From Pseudomonas amygdali (lineage in GTDB: Bacteria; Pseudomonadota; Gammaproteobacteria; Pseudomonadales; Pseudomonadaceae), in contig NZ_LKBW01000283.1 in assembly GCF_002699855.1 (NCBI RefSeq), positions 1-34,248 of the forward strand: a DNA stretch of 34,248 nt, written 5' to 3'. Shown piece after piece: positions 1 through 8,856 of this stretch. Position 1 is the first letter of the stretch; every line of letters starts with the position of its first letter. A program made the translations under genes and the position numbers. Below the pieces are notes generated by a model. That model was not told the origin of the DNA. It saw nothing but the letters and a program-made list of their open reading frames with translations, and did no database searches.

Positions 1-42
1 GCGACGCTCCGCGTCGCATGCCGTTCTGGACGCTCTGCGTCC
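1..42. repeat. Two REP-like palindromes at the window edge
   Basis: Two small perfect hairpins lie side by side. GCGACGC-tcc-GCGTCGC occupies 1-17 and GGACGC-tct-GCGTCC occupies 28-42. Their core (ACGC, three bases, GCGT) is the same as in the 154-bp array at 22456-22798 and the single hairpin at 10998-11022, so they belong to one dispersed family. The element may continue to the left of the window. Confidence 0.75.
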
Positions 43-80
43 GGTCTTGATTGCGCCGTTAGGGCAGCAGGAGCTTGATA

Positions 81-1247
81 ATGCGTTGGGGTACTTATTT
101 TGCCGTGCTGGCGTCCGTGTTGGGCGTCGGGCTGGCAATGGGCGTCAGCATGCCGCTGGTTTCATTGCGTCTGGCAGGCTGGGGCTACGGCTCGTTTGCC
201 ATTGGCATCATGGCGGCGATGCCTGCGGTGGGTGTGTTGGTGGGTGCGGCGCTGGCCAGTCGTCTCGCCGCGCGCTTCGGTACCGCCAAGCTGATGCGCC
301 TGTGCCTGTGGGGCGGCGCCGTTTCGGTCGGCGCACTGGCGCTGCTGCCGTATTACGGAGTCTGGCTGGTCTTGCGTCTGGCGCTCGGGGTGATTCTGAC
401 CATCGTCTTTGTGCTGGGTGAAAGCTGGATCAACCAACTGGTGATCGAGCGTCTGCGCGGACGGCTGGTAGCGCTGTATGGCAGCACTTACGCCTTGAGC
501 CAACTGGCTGGCCCGCTATTACTGGGCGTTATCGGCACTCAGGCCGACTACGGCTTCTGGATTGGCGTGCTGCTACTGGTCGGCTCCCCGTTCCTGCTGC
601 TGGGTCGCACGGGGGCGCCATCGACTGAATCCTGCAACGTGACCTTCACTGCAACGTGACCTTCACTGATCTGGCGGGCTTCTGTCGCGGCATGCCCGCT
701 ATCGCCTGGGCAGTGGCGCTATTCGCTGCATTCGAAGCCTTGATCCTCACGCTACTGCCGCTCTACTGCATACGCCACGGGTTCACCCCGGAAATCGCCC
801 TGATCATGGTCAGTGTGGTGGTGATAGGTGACGCGTTACTGCAGCTGCCGATCGGCATGCTCGCTGATCGCATCTCGCGCCGCGCAATGTTTACCGGATG
901 CGCCGTTTTGTTGCTGGCGTCCAGTCTGCTGGTGCCGTTACTGATCGATACCGCACTGATCTGGCCGCTCTGGACAGTGTTCGGTGCCAGTGCTGGGGGG
1001 GCTGTTTACCCTGTCGCTGATCCTGATCGGCGAGCGTTATCGCGATGACTCACTGGTCCGCGCCAATGCGCATGTCGCTCAACTGTGGGGCATCGGGTGT
1101 CTGATCGGGCCCCTGATAGCGGGCGCGGGAAGTCAGTGGGTCAGCGGTGAGGCCTTGCCGCTGCTGATGGCGGCAGGTGCCTTTGGCCTGCTGATTCTGA
1201 TCAGGCGACGTGGAGCGTTCGGGGTTGCCCAGGCTGCGCCCGCCTAA
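81..1247 (+). pseudogene. MFS transporter (YcaD-like), frameshifted twice
   Basis: The pieces encode one major facilitator superfamily permease of about 380 residues, with many hydrophobic helices. The loop GESWINQLVIERLRGRLVALYG after helix 4 and PIGMLADRISRR after helix 8 resemble E. coli YcaD; the substrate is unknown. Translation from ATG 81 (AGGAG at 69-73) runs to a TGA at 657. The middle of the protein continues in another frame from about 656 to 1000, and the end is read from about 1000 to 1247. The first break is an exact 17-bp tandem duplication (633-649 and 650-666). The second is one extra G in the G7 run at 995-1001. Removing 17 + 1 bases restores a continuous permease. The net insertion is 18 bases, so the first and third pieces share a frame and only the middle is out of frame. 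The stop overlaps that of the convergent phospholipase-like gene by 2 bases. Confidence 0.85.
633..666 (+). repeat. 17-bp perfect tandem duplication inside the MFS gene
   Basis: TGCAACGTGACCTTCAC is present twice, head to tail, with no mismatch. Identity at period 17 extends from 632 to 668. One copy restores the reading frame (…STESCNVTFTDLAGF…), so this is the mutation that inactivated the gene rather than an old repeat. Confidence 0.95.
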
Positions 1248-2824
1248 AGCATTCTTTCCAGGCCAATGGCACGGCTCATCCATGCGTTGAAACGTCGCCA
1301 CCAGTCACCGGGTTCGGTGTGCAGCGTGTGGATCTGGCCATTGTCTTCGGTCACCCACACCACTTTGCCATCCTCCAGCTTCGCCTGGTAAGTGAGCGAG
1401 GGAGCCATACCCTGAAGCGTCAGTTCGCGCAGCTCTTCGGCCAGTTGCGGACTGTCGACCAGCACGCCGACTTCGGTGTTCCACAGCACAGAACGCGGGT
1501 CGAAATTGAATGAGCCGACAAATACTTTCTGCCGATCGAAGATCATCGCCTTGCTGTGCAGGCTTGATTCCGAACTGGCCAACGAGCTGCTTTTCTTGAA
1601 CAAGTGCGGACCGCTGCCGCGCATGGTTTCGGTATCGCCAGGCTGTCGGCGCAGCTCGAAGAGCTTCACGCCATGCTCCAGCAGGGCCTTGCGGTAAGGC
1701 GCGTAGCCGCCATGCACGGCAGGCACGTCGGTGGCTTCCAGTGAATTGGTCAGCAGGCTGACGTTGACGCCGGCATCGGCACGGCCGGTCAGGTACAGCA
1801 AACCTTCCTGACCCGGTACAAAGTACGCCGAAATCAGCATCAGTTCCTTGCGAGTGTTCAGCAGCTCGGGGGCCAGTTGCGTGGTCAGTAGCAGGTGCGG
1901 ATCCGGATCTCCCTGCGCCAGTACCTTGGTCGGCGCGTCCCACAATGCCTGGTTGTGCGCCCAGACCAGCTCGTTGAGCCAGGTCTTCATGCGTGGCTGA
2001 GTCTTGTAGGCCATCAATCGCTCATACAGAGCCTTGTGTTGCTGATGCGCCTGCTCCAGTGAATCGTCCAGTCGCTGCCGCGCCTCGGCCAGATCCTCAC
2101 CGTCGGGCAGGAAGTACATGAACGCATCGATGGGCTTGCTGAGCGTGCTGTTCCAGTATTGATCGAAGCTCTGGCCGAGCTTTTCGGCGACCGGTCCCAC
2201 GCTTAGCATGTCGATATCGGTGAAGTTCAGGTTCGGCTCGGCGTCGAAGTATTCATCGCCCAGATTGCGCCCGCCAACGATGGCCACACTGCTGTCGGCC
2301 AGCCACAGCTTGTTGTGCATGCGCCGGTGCTGACGCGACAGGTTCATCAAGCGCCCCAGGCTGCGCGTGATGCCGGTCTCGCGCCCCAGATTTTGCGGGT
2401 TGAACAGGCGAATCTGAATGTTCGGGTGCGCGGCGAGGGTGGCGATGGCCTGATCCAGCCCGTCGCTGGTGGTGTCGTCCAGCAGGATGCGCACCCGCAC
2501 GCCACGGTCTGCCGCTTTGAGCAGTTCGTCGATCAGAGCGCGCGTGCTCAGGCCGTCATGGACGATGTAATACTGCAGGTCGAGGCTGCTTTTGGCGTTA
2601 CGGATCAGTTCGGCGCGCGCCTTGAATGCATCGCTGCTGTCGGGCAGCAGGCGAAAGCCGGAACGCCCGTCGTGGGGCATCGCCATGGCTTGAATAGAGC
2701 GGCCGAAAGCAGAACTTGATGGCGGCATGGCCTGGCTTGGCTCGCTGGCAAGTTGCTGATGTGCGCAACCGCTGACGCACAGTGCAACCAGCAGGCAAAA
2801 GAGCAAGGCCCATGAGTTATTCAA
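1244..2824 (-). CDS. Phospholipase D / cardiolipin synthase-like lipoprotein
   Basis: This is a phospholipase-D superfamily protein of 526 residues, comparable to the ClsC/YmdC branch of cardiolipin synthases. That branch makes cardiolipin from phosphatidylglycerol and a second phospholipid. Both HKD motifs are intact: HNKLWLAD, followed by GGRNLGDEYF, near residue 170, and HSKAMIFD, followed by GSFNFDPRS, near residue 425. The N-terminus is a lipoprotein signal with lipobox VSGC (Cys20), so the protein is probably membrane-anchored facing the periplasm. The start is a TTG at 2824 with GGAAG six bases upstream. The next Met lies after the signal peptide, which supports the TTG. The enzyme class is clear, but the exact substrate is inferred. 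Confidence 0.88.
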   Translation of the reverse strand: MNNSWALLFCLLVALCVSGCAHQQLASEPSQAMPPSSSAFGRSIQAMAMPHDGRSGFRLLPDSSDAFKARAELIRNAKSSLDLQYYIVHDGLSTRALIDELLKAADRGVRVRILLDDTTSDGLDQAIATLAAHPNIQIRLFNPQNLGRETGITRSLGRLMNLSRQHRRMHNKLWLADSSVAIVGGRNLGDEYFDAEPNLNFTDIDMLSVGPVAEKLGQSFDQYWNSTLSKPIDAFMYFLPDGEDLAEARQRLDDSLEQAHQQHKALYERLMAYKTQPRMKTWLNELVWAHNQALWDAPTKVLAQGDPDPHLLLTTQLAPELLNTRKELMLISAYFVPGQEGLLYLTGRADAGVNVSLLTNSLEATDVPAVHGGYAPYRKALLEHGVKLFELRRQPGDTETMRGSGPHLFKKSSSLASSESSLHSKAMIFDRQKVFVGSFNFDPRSVLWNTEVGVLVDSPQLAEELRELTLQGMAPSLTYQAKLEDGKVVWVTEDNGQIHTLHTEPGDWWRRFNAWMSRAIGLERML

Positions 2825-2896
2825 ATTGATCTTCCGCGTCTGTACATGGCTCGACTTGGCGTTATGACCCGAAAAACCGGGAAAGATTTGCCAGCG

Positions 2897-4318
2897 TCAG
2901 TCAGTTTGCGCATTCAGTAGTGCAATTGTCTCGCCCACGATACGCACAGCGTTCTCGATTTCGCGGCTCGGTTTGGCTGCGAAGTTCATGCGCATGCAGT
3001 TCCGGTACTTGCCCGAGGCGAAAAAAATACTGCCCACCGCGATCTGTACACCCTTGCCCAGCAGCGCGCGGTTCAGGCGCAGCGTGTCGAAGCCTTCGGC
3101 CAGTTCCACCCACAGCATGAAACCGCCTTGCGGGCGGCTGGCGCGGGTGCCTTCGGGAAAGTAGCGCATCACACAGTCGATCATCTGGTCGCGACTGCGC
3201 TGGTATTGGGTTCTCATGCGCCTTACATGCGGCTCGTAATGGCCGCCTTCGATGAAGTCGGCGATGGCCAACTGTGGCTGCGGTGCAGTCGAGCCAGTGC
3301 CGATGTATTTCATGTGCAGCACCTGCTCCAGATACCGCCCCGGCGCTACCCAGCCAATCCGCAGGCCGGGTGCCAGGGTCTTGGAAAACGAGCTGCACAG
3401 CAGGACACGACCGTCTTCATCGAAGGATTTGATGGTGCGCGGGCGAGGGTAGTTGTAAGCAAGATCGCCATACACATCGTCCTCGATGATCGCCACATCG
3501 AAACGTTGCGCCAGCGTCAGCAACGCACGTTTGCGGGCTTCGGGCATGACGTAACCCAGCGGGTTGTTGCAATTGGGCGTCAGCTGAATGACCTTGATCG
3601 GCCATTGCTCAAGGGCCAGTTCCAGCGCCTCGAGGCTAATGCCGGTCAATGGGTCGGTGGGAATTTCGAGGGCCTTCATGCCCACACCCTTGAGCGTCTG
3701 CATGGCGCCGAAGAAACTGGGCGAGTCCACCGCAACGATGTCACCCGGCGAGCAAATGGCACGGACGCTCGCTGACAGCGCTTCATGGCAGCCATTGGTG
3801 ACGATCAGGTCATTGGCGGTCAGGTTGCAGCCCGAGTCGAGCATCAGTCGGGCGATTTGCTCACGCAGCCTGCGAACGCCGTAGATGTTGTCGTAATACA
3901 GCCCCGGCATGTCTTGGTGGCGACTCAACTGACTCAGCGCGCGCATCAACGGTTTCAGGGTAGGGCTGGTGACATCGGGCATGCCGCGCCCCAGTTGCGT
4001 GACCGCTCCGAGAGGCGCCACCCGAATCAGGTCCAGCACCTGATCCCATTGAGAGATATCCACAGGCCGCTGGACCGGTCGCCCGACAGCAGGCAACGCA
4101 GGTGCCGCTCGACTGACCGATACGAAATAGCCGGATTTGGGTTTCGGCGCTGCCAGGCCGTTGTCCTCCAGCACCCGATACGCTTGCTGCACGGTGCTCA
4201 GGCTGACGCCATGTTCGACACTTAACGCACGCACCGATGGCAGGCGGTCGCCAGGGCGGTAGAAGCCGTTTTCGATCCGCGAGCCGAGCAGTTCGGCGAG
4301 GTTGACGTAAAGCGTCAT
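2897..4318 (-). CDS. MocR-type GntR/aminotransferase regulator
   Basis: This protein of 473 residues fuses two domains. An N-terminal GntR winged helix (residues about 1-70, with RPGDRLPSVRALSVEHGVSL and the YRVLEDNGL recognition region) precedes a fold-type I aminotransferase domain (about 110-465). The PLP-binding lysine is in SSFSKTLAPGLRIGW, and the Asp of IIEDDVYGDLAY is the expected pyridine-nitrogen ligand. MocR proteins bind PLP or PLP-amino-acid adducts and usually control a neighbouring, often divergent, gene. Here the divergent gene is the DUF1127 protein at 4494, and the 175-bp gap holds three similar half-sites. The effector and targets cannot be read from sequence. It is not clearly PdxR or GabR. 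Confidence 0.9.
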   Translation of the reverse strand: MTLYVNLAELLGSRIENGFYRPGDRLPSVRALSVEHGVSLSTVQQAYRVLEDNGLAAPKPKSGYFVSVSRAAPALPAVGRPVQRPVDISQWDQVLDLIRVAPLGAVTQLGRGMPDVTSPTLKPLMRALSQLSRHQDMPGLYYDNIYGVRRLREQIARLMLDSGCNLTANDLIVTNGCHEALSASVRAICSPGDIVAVDSPSFFGAMQTLKGVGMKALEIPTDPLTGISLEALELALEQWPIKVIQLTPNCNNPLGYVMPEARKRALLTLAQRFDVAIIEDDVYGDLAYNYPRPRTIKSFDEDGRVLLCSSFSKTLAPGLRIGWVAPGRYLEQVLHMKYIGTGSTAPQPQLAIADFIEGGHYEPHVRRMRTQYQRSRDQMIDCVMRYFPEGTRASRPQGGFMLWVELAEGFDTLRLNRALLGKGVQIAVGSIFFASGKYRNCMRMNFAAKPSREIENAVRIVGETIALLNAQTD

Positions 4319-4352
4319 GACGTACTCTCAGGCTGGTGAATGTGGTATAGCA

Positions 4353-4436
4353 ATACAGATTGGGCAAAAATATAGCATTCAGTGCTGTTTTCGCCTCATC
4401 TGTATGGAAAATATAACCTGTTTTTGAATCTGTAAT
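4353..4436. promoter_or_regulatory. Candidate operator region: three ATCTGTA half-sites
   Basis: The divergent gap between the MocR gene and the DUF1127 gene contains ATACAGAT (4353-4360), its exact inverse ATCTGTAT (4398-4405) and a direct copy ATCTGTAA (4428-4435). MocR regulators typically bind paired direct or inverted repeats close to their own promoter, so these are plausible binding sites. The region is AT-rich compared with the flanking genes. No footprint evidence is available. Confidence 0.45.
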
Positions 4437-4493
4437 GGTTCGGCCGTTCGTTTCATCATAGACCCACACCCACCCAGGATGAGGGAATCGGAA

Positions 4494-4745
4494 ATGAACG
4501 GGTTCAGCGATGTACGCCTCGCGCTTCACAGCCAGGAATTGAATGACTATCGGCCAACTGCGGTCAGAACGGTCCGCTCAAACAAGGCCGATCTGTTGGC
4601 GGGCATGGGTCGCTGGGCGCTGTATCGTCACCGCTGGGCCTCTCGCCGCACCTTGCTGGAGCTGACGGACGATCAGTTGCGCGACATCGGGCTGGATTTC
4701 CAGCAGGCGCGGGTCGAAGCGATGAAACCGTTCTGGAGGCCCTGA
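4494..4745 (+). CDS. DUF1127 (YjiS-like) small protein
   Basis: This 83-residue protein carries a C-terminal DUF1127 domain. The family pattern is visible as WASRRTLLELTDDQLRDIGL (about residues 49-68), followed by KPFW close to the end. It is a small, basic, Arg-rich protein. In some bacteria DUF1127 proteins have been linked to RNA binding and stress or phosphate physiology; no function is known here. ATG 4494 is preferred over the in-frame ATG 4479, because GAGGGAA at 4480-4486 serves 4494 whereas 4479 has no properly spaced Shine-Dalgarno. It is divergent from the MocR gene and ends 5 bases before the convergent oxidoreductase stop. Confidence 0.85.
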   Translation: MNGFSDVRLALHSQELNDYRPTAVRTVRSNKADLLAGMGRWALYRHRWASRRTLLELTDDQLRDIGLDFQQARVEAMKPFWRP

Positions 4746-4750
4746 GCCTT

Positions 4751-6067
4751 TCAGCGCAGCTCTTTGAGCCGGTGCCAGAGCATGCCCAATGCCAGTAACG
4801 GCGAGCGCAAGTGTTTACCGCCCGGAAAGGTCATGTGTGGCACTTTGGCGAATAACTCGAAGCCATCGCTGTGTTGCCCGGCGATGGCTTCGGCCATCAA
4901 GCGACCTGCAAGGTGTGTCGCGTTCAGACCATGCCCCGAATAAGCCTGCGCATAAAAAACGTTGGGGTGCTGCTTGAGCTGGCCAATTTGCGGCAGGCGA
5001 TTGGCACCGATGCCGATCATCCCACCCCACTGGTAATCGATCTTCACTGAGGCCAGTTGCGCAAACACATCGAGCATCTTCGGCCGCATGTAAGCGGCGA
5101 TGTCCCGTGGGTCGCGGCCCGAATAGTGACAGGCGCCCCCGAACAGCAAACGCCGATCCGCTGACAGCCGGTAGTAATCTACAGTCACGCGCTGATCACA
5201 GACCGCCATGTCCTGCGGCAACACTTCCCGGGCCTGAGCCTCGCTCAAGGGTTCGGTCGCGATGATGTAACTGCCCGCGGGCAATACCTTGCCGCTTATT
5301 TCCGGATTCAGATCGTTGAGGTAGGCATTGCAGCCCAGCACCAGAGTTTTCGCCAGCACCGCCCCCTGAGCCGTATGCACTTTGACCTGCGGGCCGTAGT
5401 CGATTCTCGTCACTGCAGAATGTTCGAACAACCGAACGCCCAATGACTGCGCTACGGCAGCTTCTCCCAAAGCCAGATTCAACGGGTGCAGATGTCCGGA
5501 ACCCATGTCGATCAAACCGCCGACGTAACGGTCGGAGCCTACGACACTGCGCATCTGATCGGCTTGCAGCAACTTAAGCTCATGACGGTAACCCAGGCTG
5601 CGCAGTTCATCGGCATCTTCGGCAAGGCTGTGCAGGTCGCGCGGCTTGTTGGCCAGGTCGCAATAACCCCATTTCAGGTCGCAATCGATAGCGTGCCGCT
5701 CGATGCGCTGACGCACGATATCGACCGCCTCAATGCCCAGCAGCTTCAGCTGCCGCACACCCTCGCTGCCGATGACATTGGCGAACTGCTCGACGCCGTG
5801 GCCGACCCCGCGAATCAGCTGGCCGCCATTGCGTCCGCTGGCACCCCAGCCAATCCTGCGTGCCTCAAGCAACGCGACACTCAGCCCGCGCTCGGCCAGT
5901 TCGATGGCAGTGTTGAGGCCGGAAAATCCGCCGCCCACCACGCACACATCAACCTTCACCTCGCCTTGCAGCGCAGGGTGATCCGGTTGCGGATGGCTGC
6001 TGGCGGCGTAGTAGGAGGCAACATGCTGGTCGTCGTGAAGAGTCGGGTGCTGAACGCGGGCGTTCAT
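4751..6067 (-). CDS. FAD-dependent amine oxidoreductase (PuuB/OrdL-like)
   Basis: This DAO-family flavoenzyme has 438 residues. The dinucleotide-binding GGGFSGLNTAIELAERG starts near residue 45, is followed by ALLEA, and then by GASGRNGGQL, which is typical of the gamma-glutamylputrescine oxidase / OrdL group. The C-terminal YSGHGLNATHLAGRLMAEAI closes the FAD site. Related enzymes oxidise gamma-glutamylputrescine or other secondary and primary amines, giving an aldehyde or imine and H2O2. The substrate here is not certain: no puuA or aldehyde dehydrogenase is adjacent. The ATG at 6067 has AGGA eight bases upstream. The gene is convergent with DUF1127, with 5 bases between the stops. Confidence 0.85.
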   Translation of the reverse strand: MNARVQHPTLHDDQHVASYYAASSHPQPDHPALQGEVKVDVCVVGGGFSGLNTAIELAERGLSVALLEARRIGWGASGRNGGQLIRGVGHGVEQFANVIGSEGVRQLKLLGIEAVDIVRQRIERHAIDCDLKWGYCDLANKPRDLHSLAEDADELRSLGYRHELKLLQADQMRSVVGSDRYVGGLIDMGSGHLHPLNLALGEAAVAQSLGVRLFEHSAVTRIDYGPQVKVHTAQGAVLAKTLVLGCNAYLNDLNPEISGKVLPAGSYIIATEPLSEAQAREVLPQDMAVCDQRVTVDYYRLSADRRLLFGGACHYSGRDPRDIAAYMRPKMLDVFAQLASVKIDYQWGGMIGIGANRLPQIGQLKQHPNVFYAQAYSGHGLNATHLAGRLMAEAIAGQHSDGFELFAKVPHMTFPGGKHLRSPLLALGMLWHRLKELR

Positions 6068-6172
6068 GAGCGGGTCCTGTTGGTGGCGGTTTGCGTGTGG
6101 GGAGGATAAGCCGCTGTCATGAGCCTGCCAACTGGGGCAAACTCAGCGCATTGTGTAGGAATGGTTGATTCA

Positions 6173-6526
6173 ATGAGCTGCAACCGTCAGAAAATAAGTG
6201 ATCTGCGCCGCCAGATTCCCTCGTTCGAGTGTGTGCCTGGCTGCCACGACTGCTGCGGCCCGGTTACCACGTCGCCCGAAGAAATGTCGCGCCTGCCGCG
6301 CAAGACTGCCGCCGAACAGGACGCCGCGCTCAATGAGCTCAATTGCGTGCACCTTGGCCCACAGGGCTGCACCGTGTATGACGAACGCCCGTTGATCTGC
6401 CGTCTGTTCGGCACCACCGACAGCCTGCCATGCCCGAATGGCCGTCGCCCGGTCGAACTGATTCACCCGCGGGTAGAGAAGCAGATACACGAATATATGG
6501 CTTCCACCCGACAAGTGCTGGTCTAG
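6173..6526 (+). CDS. YkgJ-family cysteine-cluster protein
   Basis: This is a 117-residue protein of the YkgJ / Zn- or Fe-chelating family. Cysteines lie at C20, C24, C27 and C28 (FECVPGCHDCCG), then C57, C65, C75 (LICRLFG) and C86, which is enough to bind an Fe-S cluster or zinc. The biochemical role of the family is not established. ATG 6173 gives a protein beginning MSCNRQKISDLRRQ, a reasonable family N-terminus. An in-frame ATG at 6119 would add 18 residues without family features. The stop lies 5 bases from the convergent dadR stop. Confidence 0.8.
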   Translation: MSCNRQKISDLRRQIPSFECVPGCHDCCGPVTTSPEEMSRLPRKTAAEQDAALNELNCVHLGPQGCTVYDERPLICRLFGTTDSLPCPNGRRPVELIHPRVEKQIHEYMASTRQVLV

Positions 6527-6531
6527 CGCAA

Positions 6532-7020
6532 TCAGTCGGCAATCGGCAGGTTCAGGCTCTCTTTCACTTCTTCCATCACGATATAGCTCTTGGACTCGCG
6601 CACGTGCGGCAGTTTGAGCAGGATATCGCCCAGTAGTTTGCGGTAGGACGCCATCTCGGAAATGCGCGCCTTGACCAGATAGTCGAAGTCGCCTGATACC
6701 AAGTGGCACTCCAGCACATGCGGAAGCTTCAACACGGCACGGCGGAACTCCTCGAAGGTATCGCCGGACTTGTAGTCCAGACTGATTTCCACAAACACCA
6801 GCAGGCTGGCCTTCAGGCTTTGCGGGTTCAGACGGGCGTTGTAGCCCATGATGATCCCCTCGCGTTCCAGCCTGCGAACCCGCTCGGTACAGGGTGTGGT
6901 CGAGAGGCCGACGCGCTCGCCCAGTTCGGTAAACGAGATACGCCCATCTGCCTGGAGGATGCGCAGGATATTGCGGTCGATCTTGTCCAGTTCACGATTT
7001 GACTGGTGTTGAGTGCGCAT
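6532..7020 (-). CDS. dadR: Lrp/AsnC-family regulator of D-amino-acid catabolism
   Basis: This Lrp-family protein has 162 residues. An N-terminal AsnC helix-turn-helix (about 10-70: LDKIDRNILRILQADGRISF, LGERVGLSTTPCTERVRRLE) precedes an RAM/ACT effector domain (VFVEISLDYKSGDTFEEF, HVLECHLVSGDFDYLVKARI). In Pseudomonas the Lrp protein divergent from dadA activates dadAX in response to alanine. The divergent position, 157 bp from dadA, is the main reason for the name. The intergenic region holds a 7-bp inverted repeat that could be its operator. Confidence 0.9.
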   Translation of the reverse strand: MRTQHQSNRELDKIDRNILRILQADGRISFTELGERVGLSTTPCTERVRRLEREGIIMGYNARLNPQSLKASLLVFVEISLDYKSGDTFEEFRRAVLKLPHVLECHLVSGDFDYLVKARISEMASYRKLLGDILLKLPHVRESKSYIVMEEVKESLNLPIAD

Positions 7021-7042
7021 GGGTTATTTCCCCTCTACCAAA

Positions 7043-7066
7043 GCGTTTATCGCCGGGAATAAACGC
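7043..7066. promoter_or_regulatory. Inverted repeat in the dadR-dadA gap
   Basis: GCGTTTA (7043-7049) is followed after 10 bases by its perfect inverse TAAACGC (7060-7066). It lies 23 bases upstream of the dadR start, in the shared regulatory region. Lrp-family proteins bind degenerate palindromes, so it is a candidate DadR site. It could instead be a hairpin in the dadR leader mRNA. Confidence 0.45.
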
Positions 7067-7150
7067 CAAATATAGATGTTTATAAAGTGAGAAGCACTGC
7101 CCATTGCTCAATATACTGCGCACATTCTTGCTTAAAACTTCAAAACGTCA

Positions 7151-7162
7151 GCGGATATCCGC
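7151..7162. promoter_or_regulatory. 12-bp perfect palindrome before the dadA ribosome site
   Basis: GCGGATATCCGC is a perfect palindrome that abuts the GATGAGG ribosome-binding region of dadA (start 7178). It could be a protein-binding site that blocks or activates transcription, or a self-pairing leader element. No spacer is present, so it is not a classical hairpin. Confidence 0.35.
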
Positions 7163-7177
7163 GATGAGGTCATCTAC

Positions 7178-8479
7178 ATGCGCGTTCTGGTCCTTGGAAG
7201 TGGTGTCATCGGTACAACCAGTGCTTATTATCTGGCGCGTGCCGGTTTTCAGGTGACCGTGGTAGACCGCCAGCCAGCCGCCGCCATGGAGACCAGCTTT
7301 GCCAATGCCGGCCAGGTCTCGCCAGGCTATGCCTCGCCATGGGCCGCGCCGGGTGTTCCGCTGAAGGCGATCAAGTGGTTGCTGCAGCGCCACGCGCCAT
7401 TGGCGATCAAGGCCACGGCAGATATAGATCAATACCTGTGGATGGCGCAAATGCTGCGCAACTGCACCGCCAGCCGCTATGCCGTGAATAAAGAGCGCAT
7501 GGTGCGCCTGTCCGAATACAGCCGCGATTGCCTGGATGAACTGCGCTTCGAGACCGGCATCGCCTATGAAGGGCGCAGCCTGGGCAGCACACAGTTGTTC
7601 CGGACCCAGGCCCAGCTGGACAACGCCGCCAAGGATATTGCCGTGCTTGAGCAGTCCGGTGTTCCGTACGAGCTGCTCGATCGCGACGGCATCGCCCGTG
7701 TCGAGCCCGCACTGGCCGGTGTGACCGGCATTCTCAGCGGTGCGCTGCGTTTGCCCAATGACCAGACCGGCGATTGCCAGTTGTTCACCACGCGCCTTGC
7801 AGAAATGGCTGTAGAGCTGGGTGTCGAGTTCCGCTACGGACAGAACATCGAGCGCCTCGACCACGCTGGCGACCGCATCAATGGTGTGTGGATCGACGGT
7901 AAGCTGGAAACAGCCGACCGCTACGTGCTGGCGCTGGGCAGCTATTCTCCGCAACTGCTCAAACCGCTGGGTATCAAGGCTCCGGTTTACCCGCTGAAGG
8001 GCTATTCGCTGACGGTGCCGATCACTGACCCGGCCATGGCTCCGACCTCGACCATTCTCGATGAAACCTACAAGGTCGCCATCACCCGCTTCGACAACCG
8101 CATCCGGGTCGGCGGCATGGCGGAAATCGCCGGTTTCGACCTGTCGCTCAACCCTCGTCGACGCGAAACACTGGAGATGATCGTCGGTGACCTCTATCCT
8201 CAGGGTGGCGACCTGAGCCAGGCCAGTTTCTGGACCGGGTTGCGTCCGACCACTCCCGATGGCACACCGATTGTGGGTGCAACACCGTTCCGTAACCTGT
8301 TCCTCAATACCGGCCATGGCACATTGGGCTGGACGATGGCGTGTGGTTCCGGTCGCTTGCTGGCAGACCTCATTGCCCGCAAGACACCCCGTATCAGTGC
8401 CGAAGGCCTCGATATTTCTCGTTACGGCAACACTCAGGAGAATGCACAGCATGTCAATCCAGCGCCAGCTCACCAATGA
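7178..8479 (+). CDS. dadA: D-amino-acid dehydrogenase, small subunit
   Basis: DadA has 433 residues. It oxidatively deaminates D-alanine and other D-amino acids to 2-oxo acids at the inner membrane and passes electrons to the respiratory chain. The FAD-binding N-terminus [20 protein letters not shown] and the following [22 protein letters not shown] region are characteristic of DadA. The C-terminal [24 protein letters not shown] completes the flavin site. The length matches the family. The ridA coding region starts inside its 3' end (29-bp overlap), indicating one transcription unit. dadX, 413 bp downstream, supplies the D-isomer. Confidence 0.95.
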   Translation: MRVLVLGSGVIGTTSAYYLARAGFQVTVVDRQPAAAMETSFANAGQVSPGYASPWAAPGVPLKAIKWLLQRHAPLAIKATADIDQYLWMAQMLRNCTASRYAVNKERMVRLSEYSRDCLDELRFETGIAYEGRSLGSTQLFRTQAQLDNAAKDIAVLEQSGVPYELLDRDGIARVEPALAGVTGILSGALRLPNDQTGDCQLFTTRLAEMAVELGVEFRYGQNIERLDHAGDRINGVWIDGKLETADRYVLALGSYSPQLLKPLGIKAPVYPLKGYSLTVPITDPAMAPTSTILDETYKVAITRFDNRIRVGGMAEIAGFDLSLNPRRRETLEMIVGDLYPQGGDLSQASFWTGLRPTTPDGTPIVGATPFRNLFLNTGHGTLGWTMACGSGRLLADLIARKTPRISAEGLDISRYGNTQENAQHVNPAPAHQ

Positions 8480-8804
8480 GCGCATGAGTCAGGTCGTTGT
8501 CCACAACGGCACCGTCTATCTGTCGGGCCAGGTCGGCGATGACATGACTGCAGGTGTCGAGCAACAGACCCGCGAGGTTCTGAACAGTATCGAGCGCCTG
8601 CTCGACCTGGCCGGTACTGACAAGACTCGCATTCTGTCGGTCACGATCTATCTGAAAGACATCGATGCTCATTTTGCCGGCATGAACAGCGTCTGGGACA
8701 AATGGCTGCCCAAGGGTGTCGCGCCTGCGCGTGCAACCGTCGAGGCCAAGTTGTGCGAGCCGGAAATCCTCGTCGAACTGTCGGTTGTCGCCGCGCTGCC
8801 TTGA
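8451..8804 (+). CDS. RidA-family imine/enamine deaminase
   Basis: This is a 117-residue RidA (YjgF/YER057c/UK114) protein. RidA proteins hydrolyse reactive 2-aminoacrylate and other imine/enamine intermediates. The catalytic arginine is present as Arg94 in [10 protein letters not shown]. The context fits: DadA produces imino acids that RidA-type deaminases can hydrolyse. ATG 8451 is chosen because CAGGAG lies 10 bases upstream. The in-frame ATG at 8442 is too close to that site. The gene overlaps dadA by 29 bp and is followed by a strong terminator before dadX. Confidence 0.9.
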   Translation: MSIQRQLTNERMSQVVVHNGTVYLSGQVGDDMTAGVEQQTREVLNSIERLLDLAGTDKTRILSVTIYLKDIDAHFAGMNSVWDKWLPKGVAPARATVEAKLCEPEILVELSVVAALP

Positions 8805-8828
8805 GTCTGCTGTCTTTATACTGTTGTG

Positions 8829-8856
8829 CCCGACGCATCTCTGCGTCGGGGTTTTT
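8829..8856 (+). terminator. Intrinsic terminator between ridA and dadX
   Basis: A 9-bp perfect stem CCCGACGCA / TGCGTCGGG with a 4-base loop (8838-8841) is followed by G and TTTTT (8852-8856). It sits 25 bases after the ridA stop and 37 bases before the dadX start, inside what is usually described as one dad operon. Confidence 0.85.

Noticed and set aside
7148..8485. 445-residue open frame opposite dadA
   Set aside because: It is the antisense shadow of dadA, with no domain and no ribosome site; dadA is full length and canonical.
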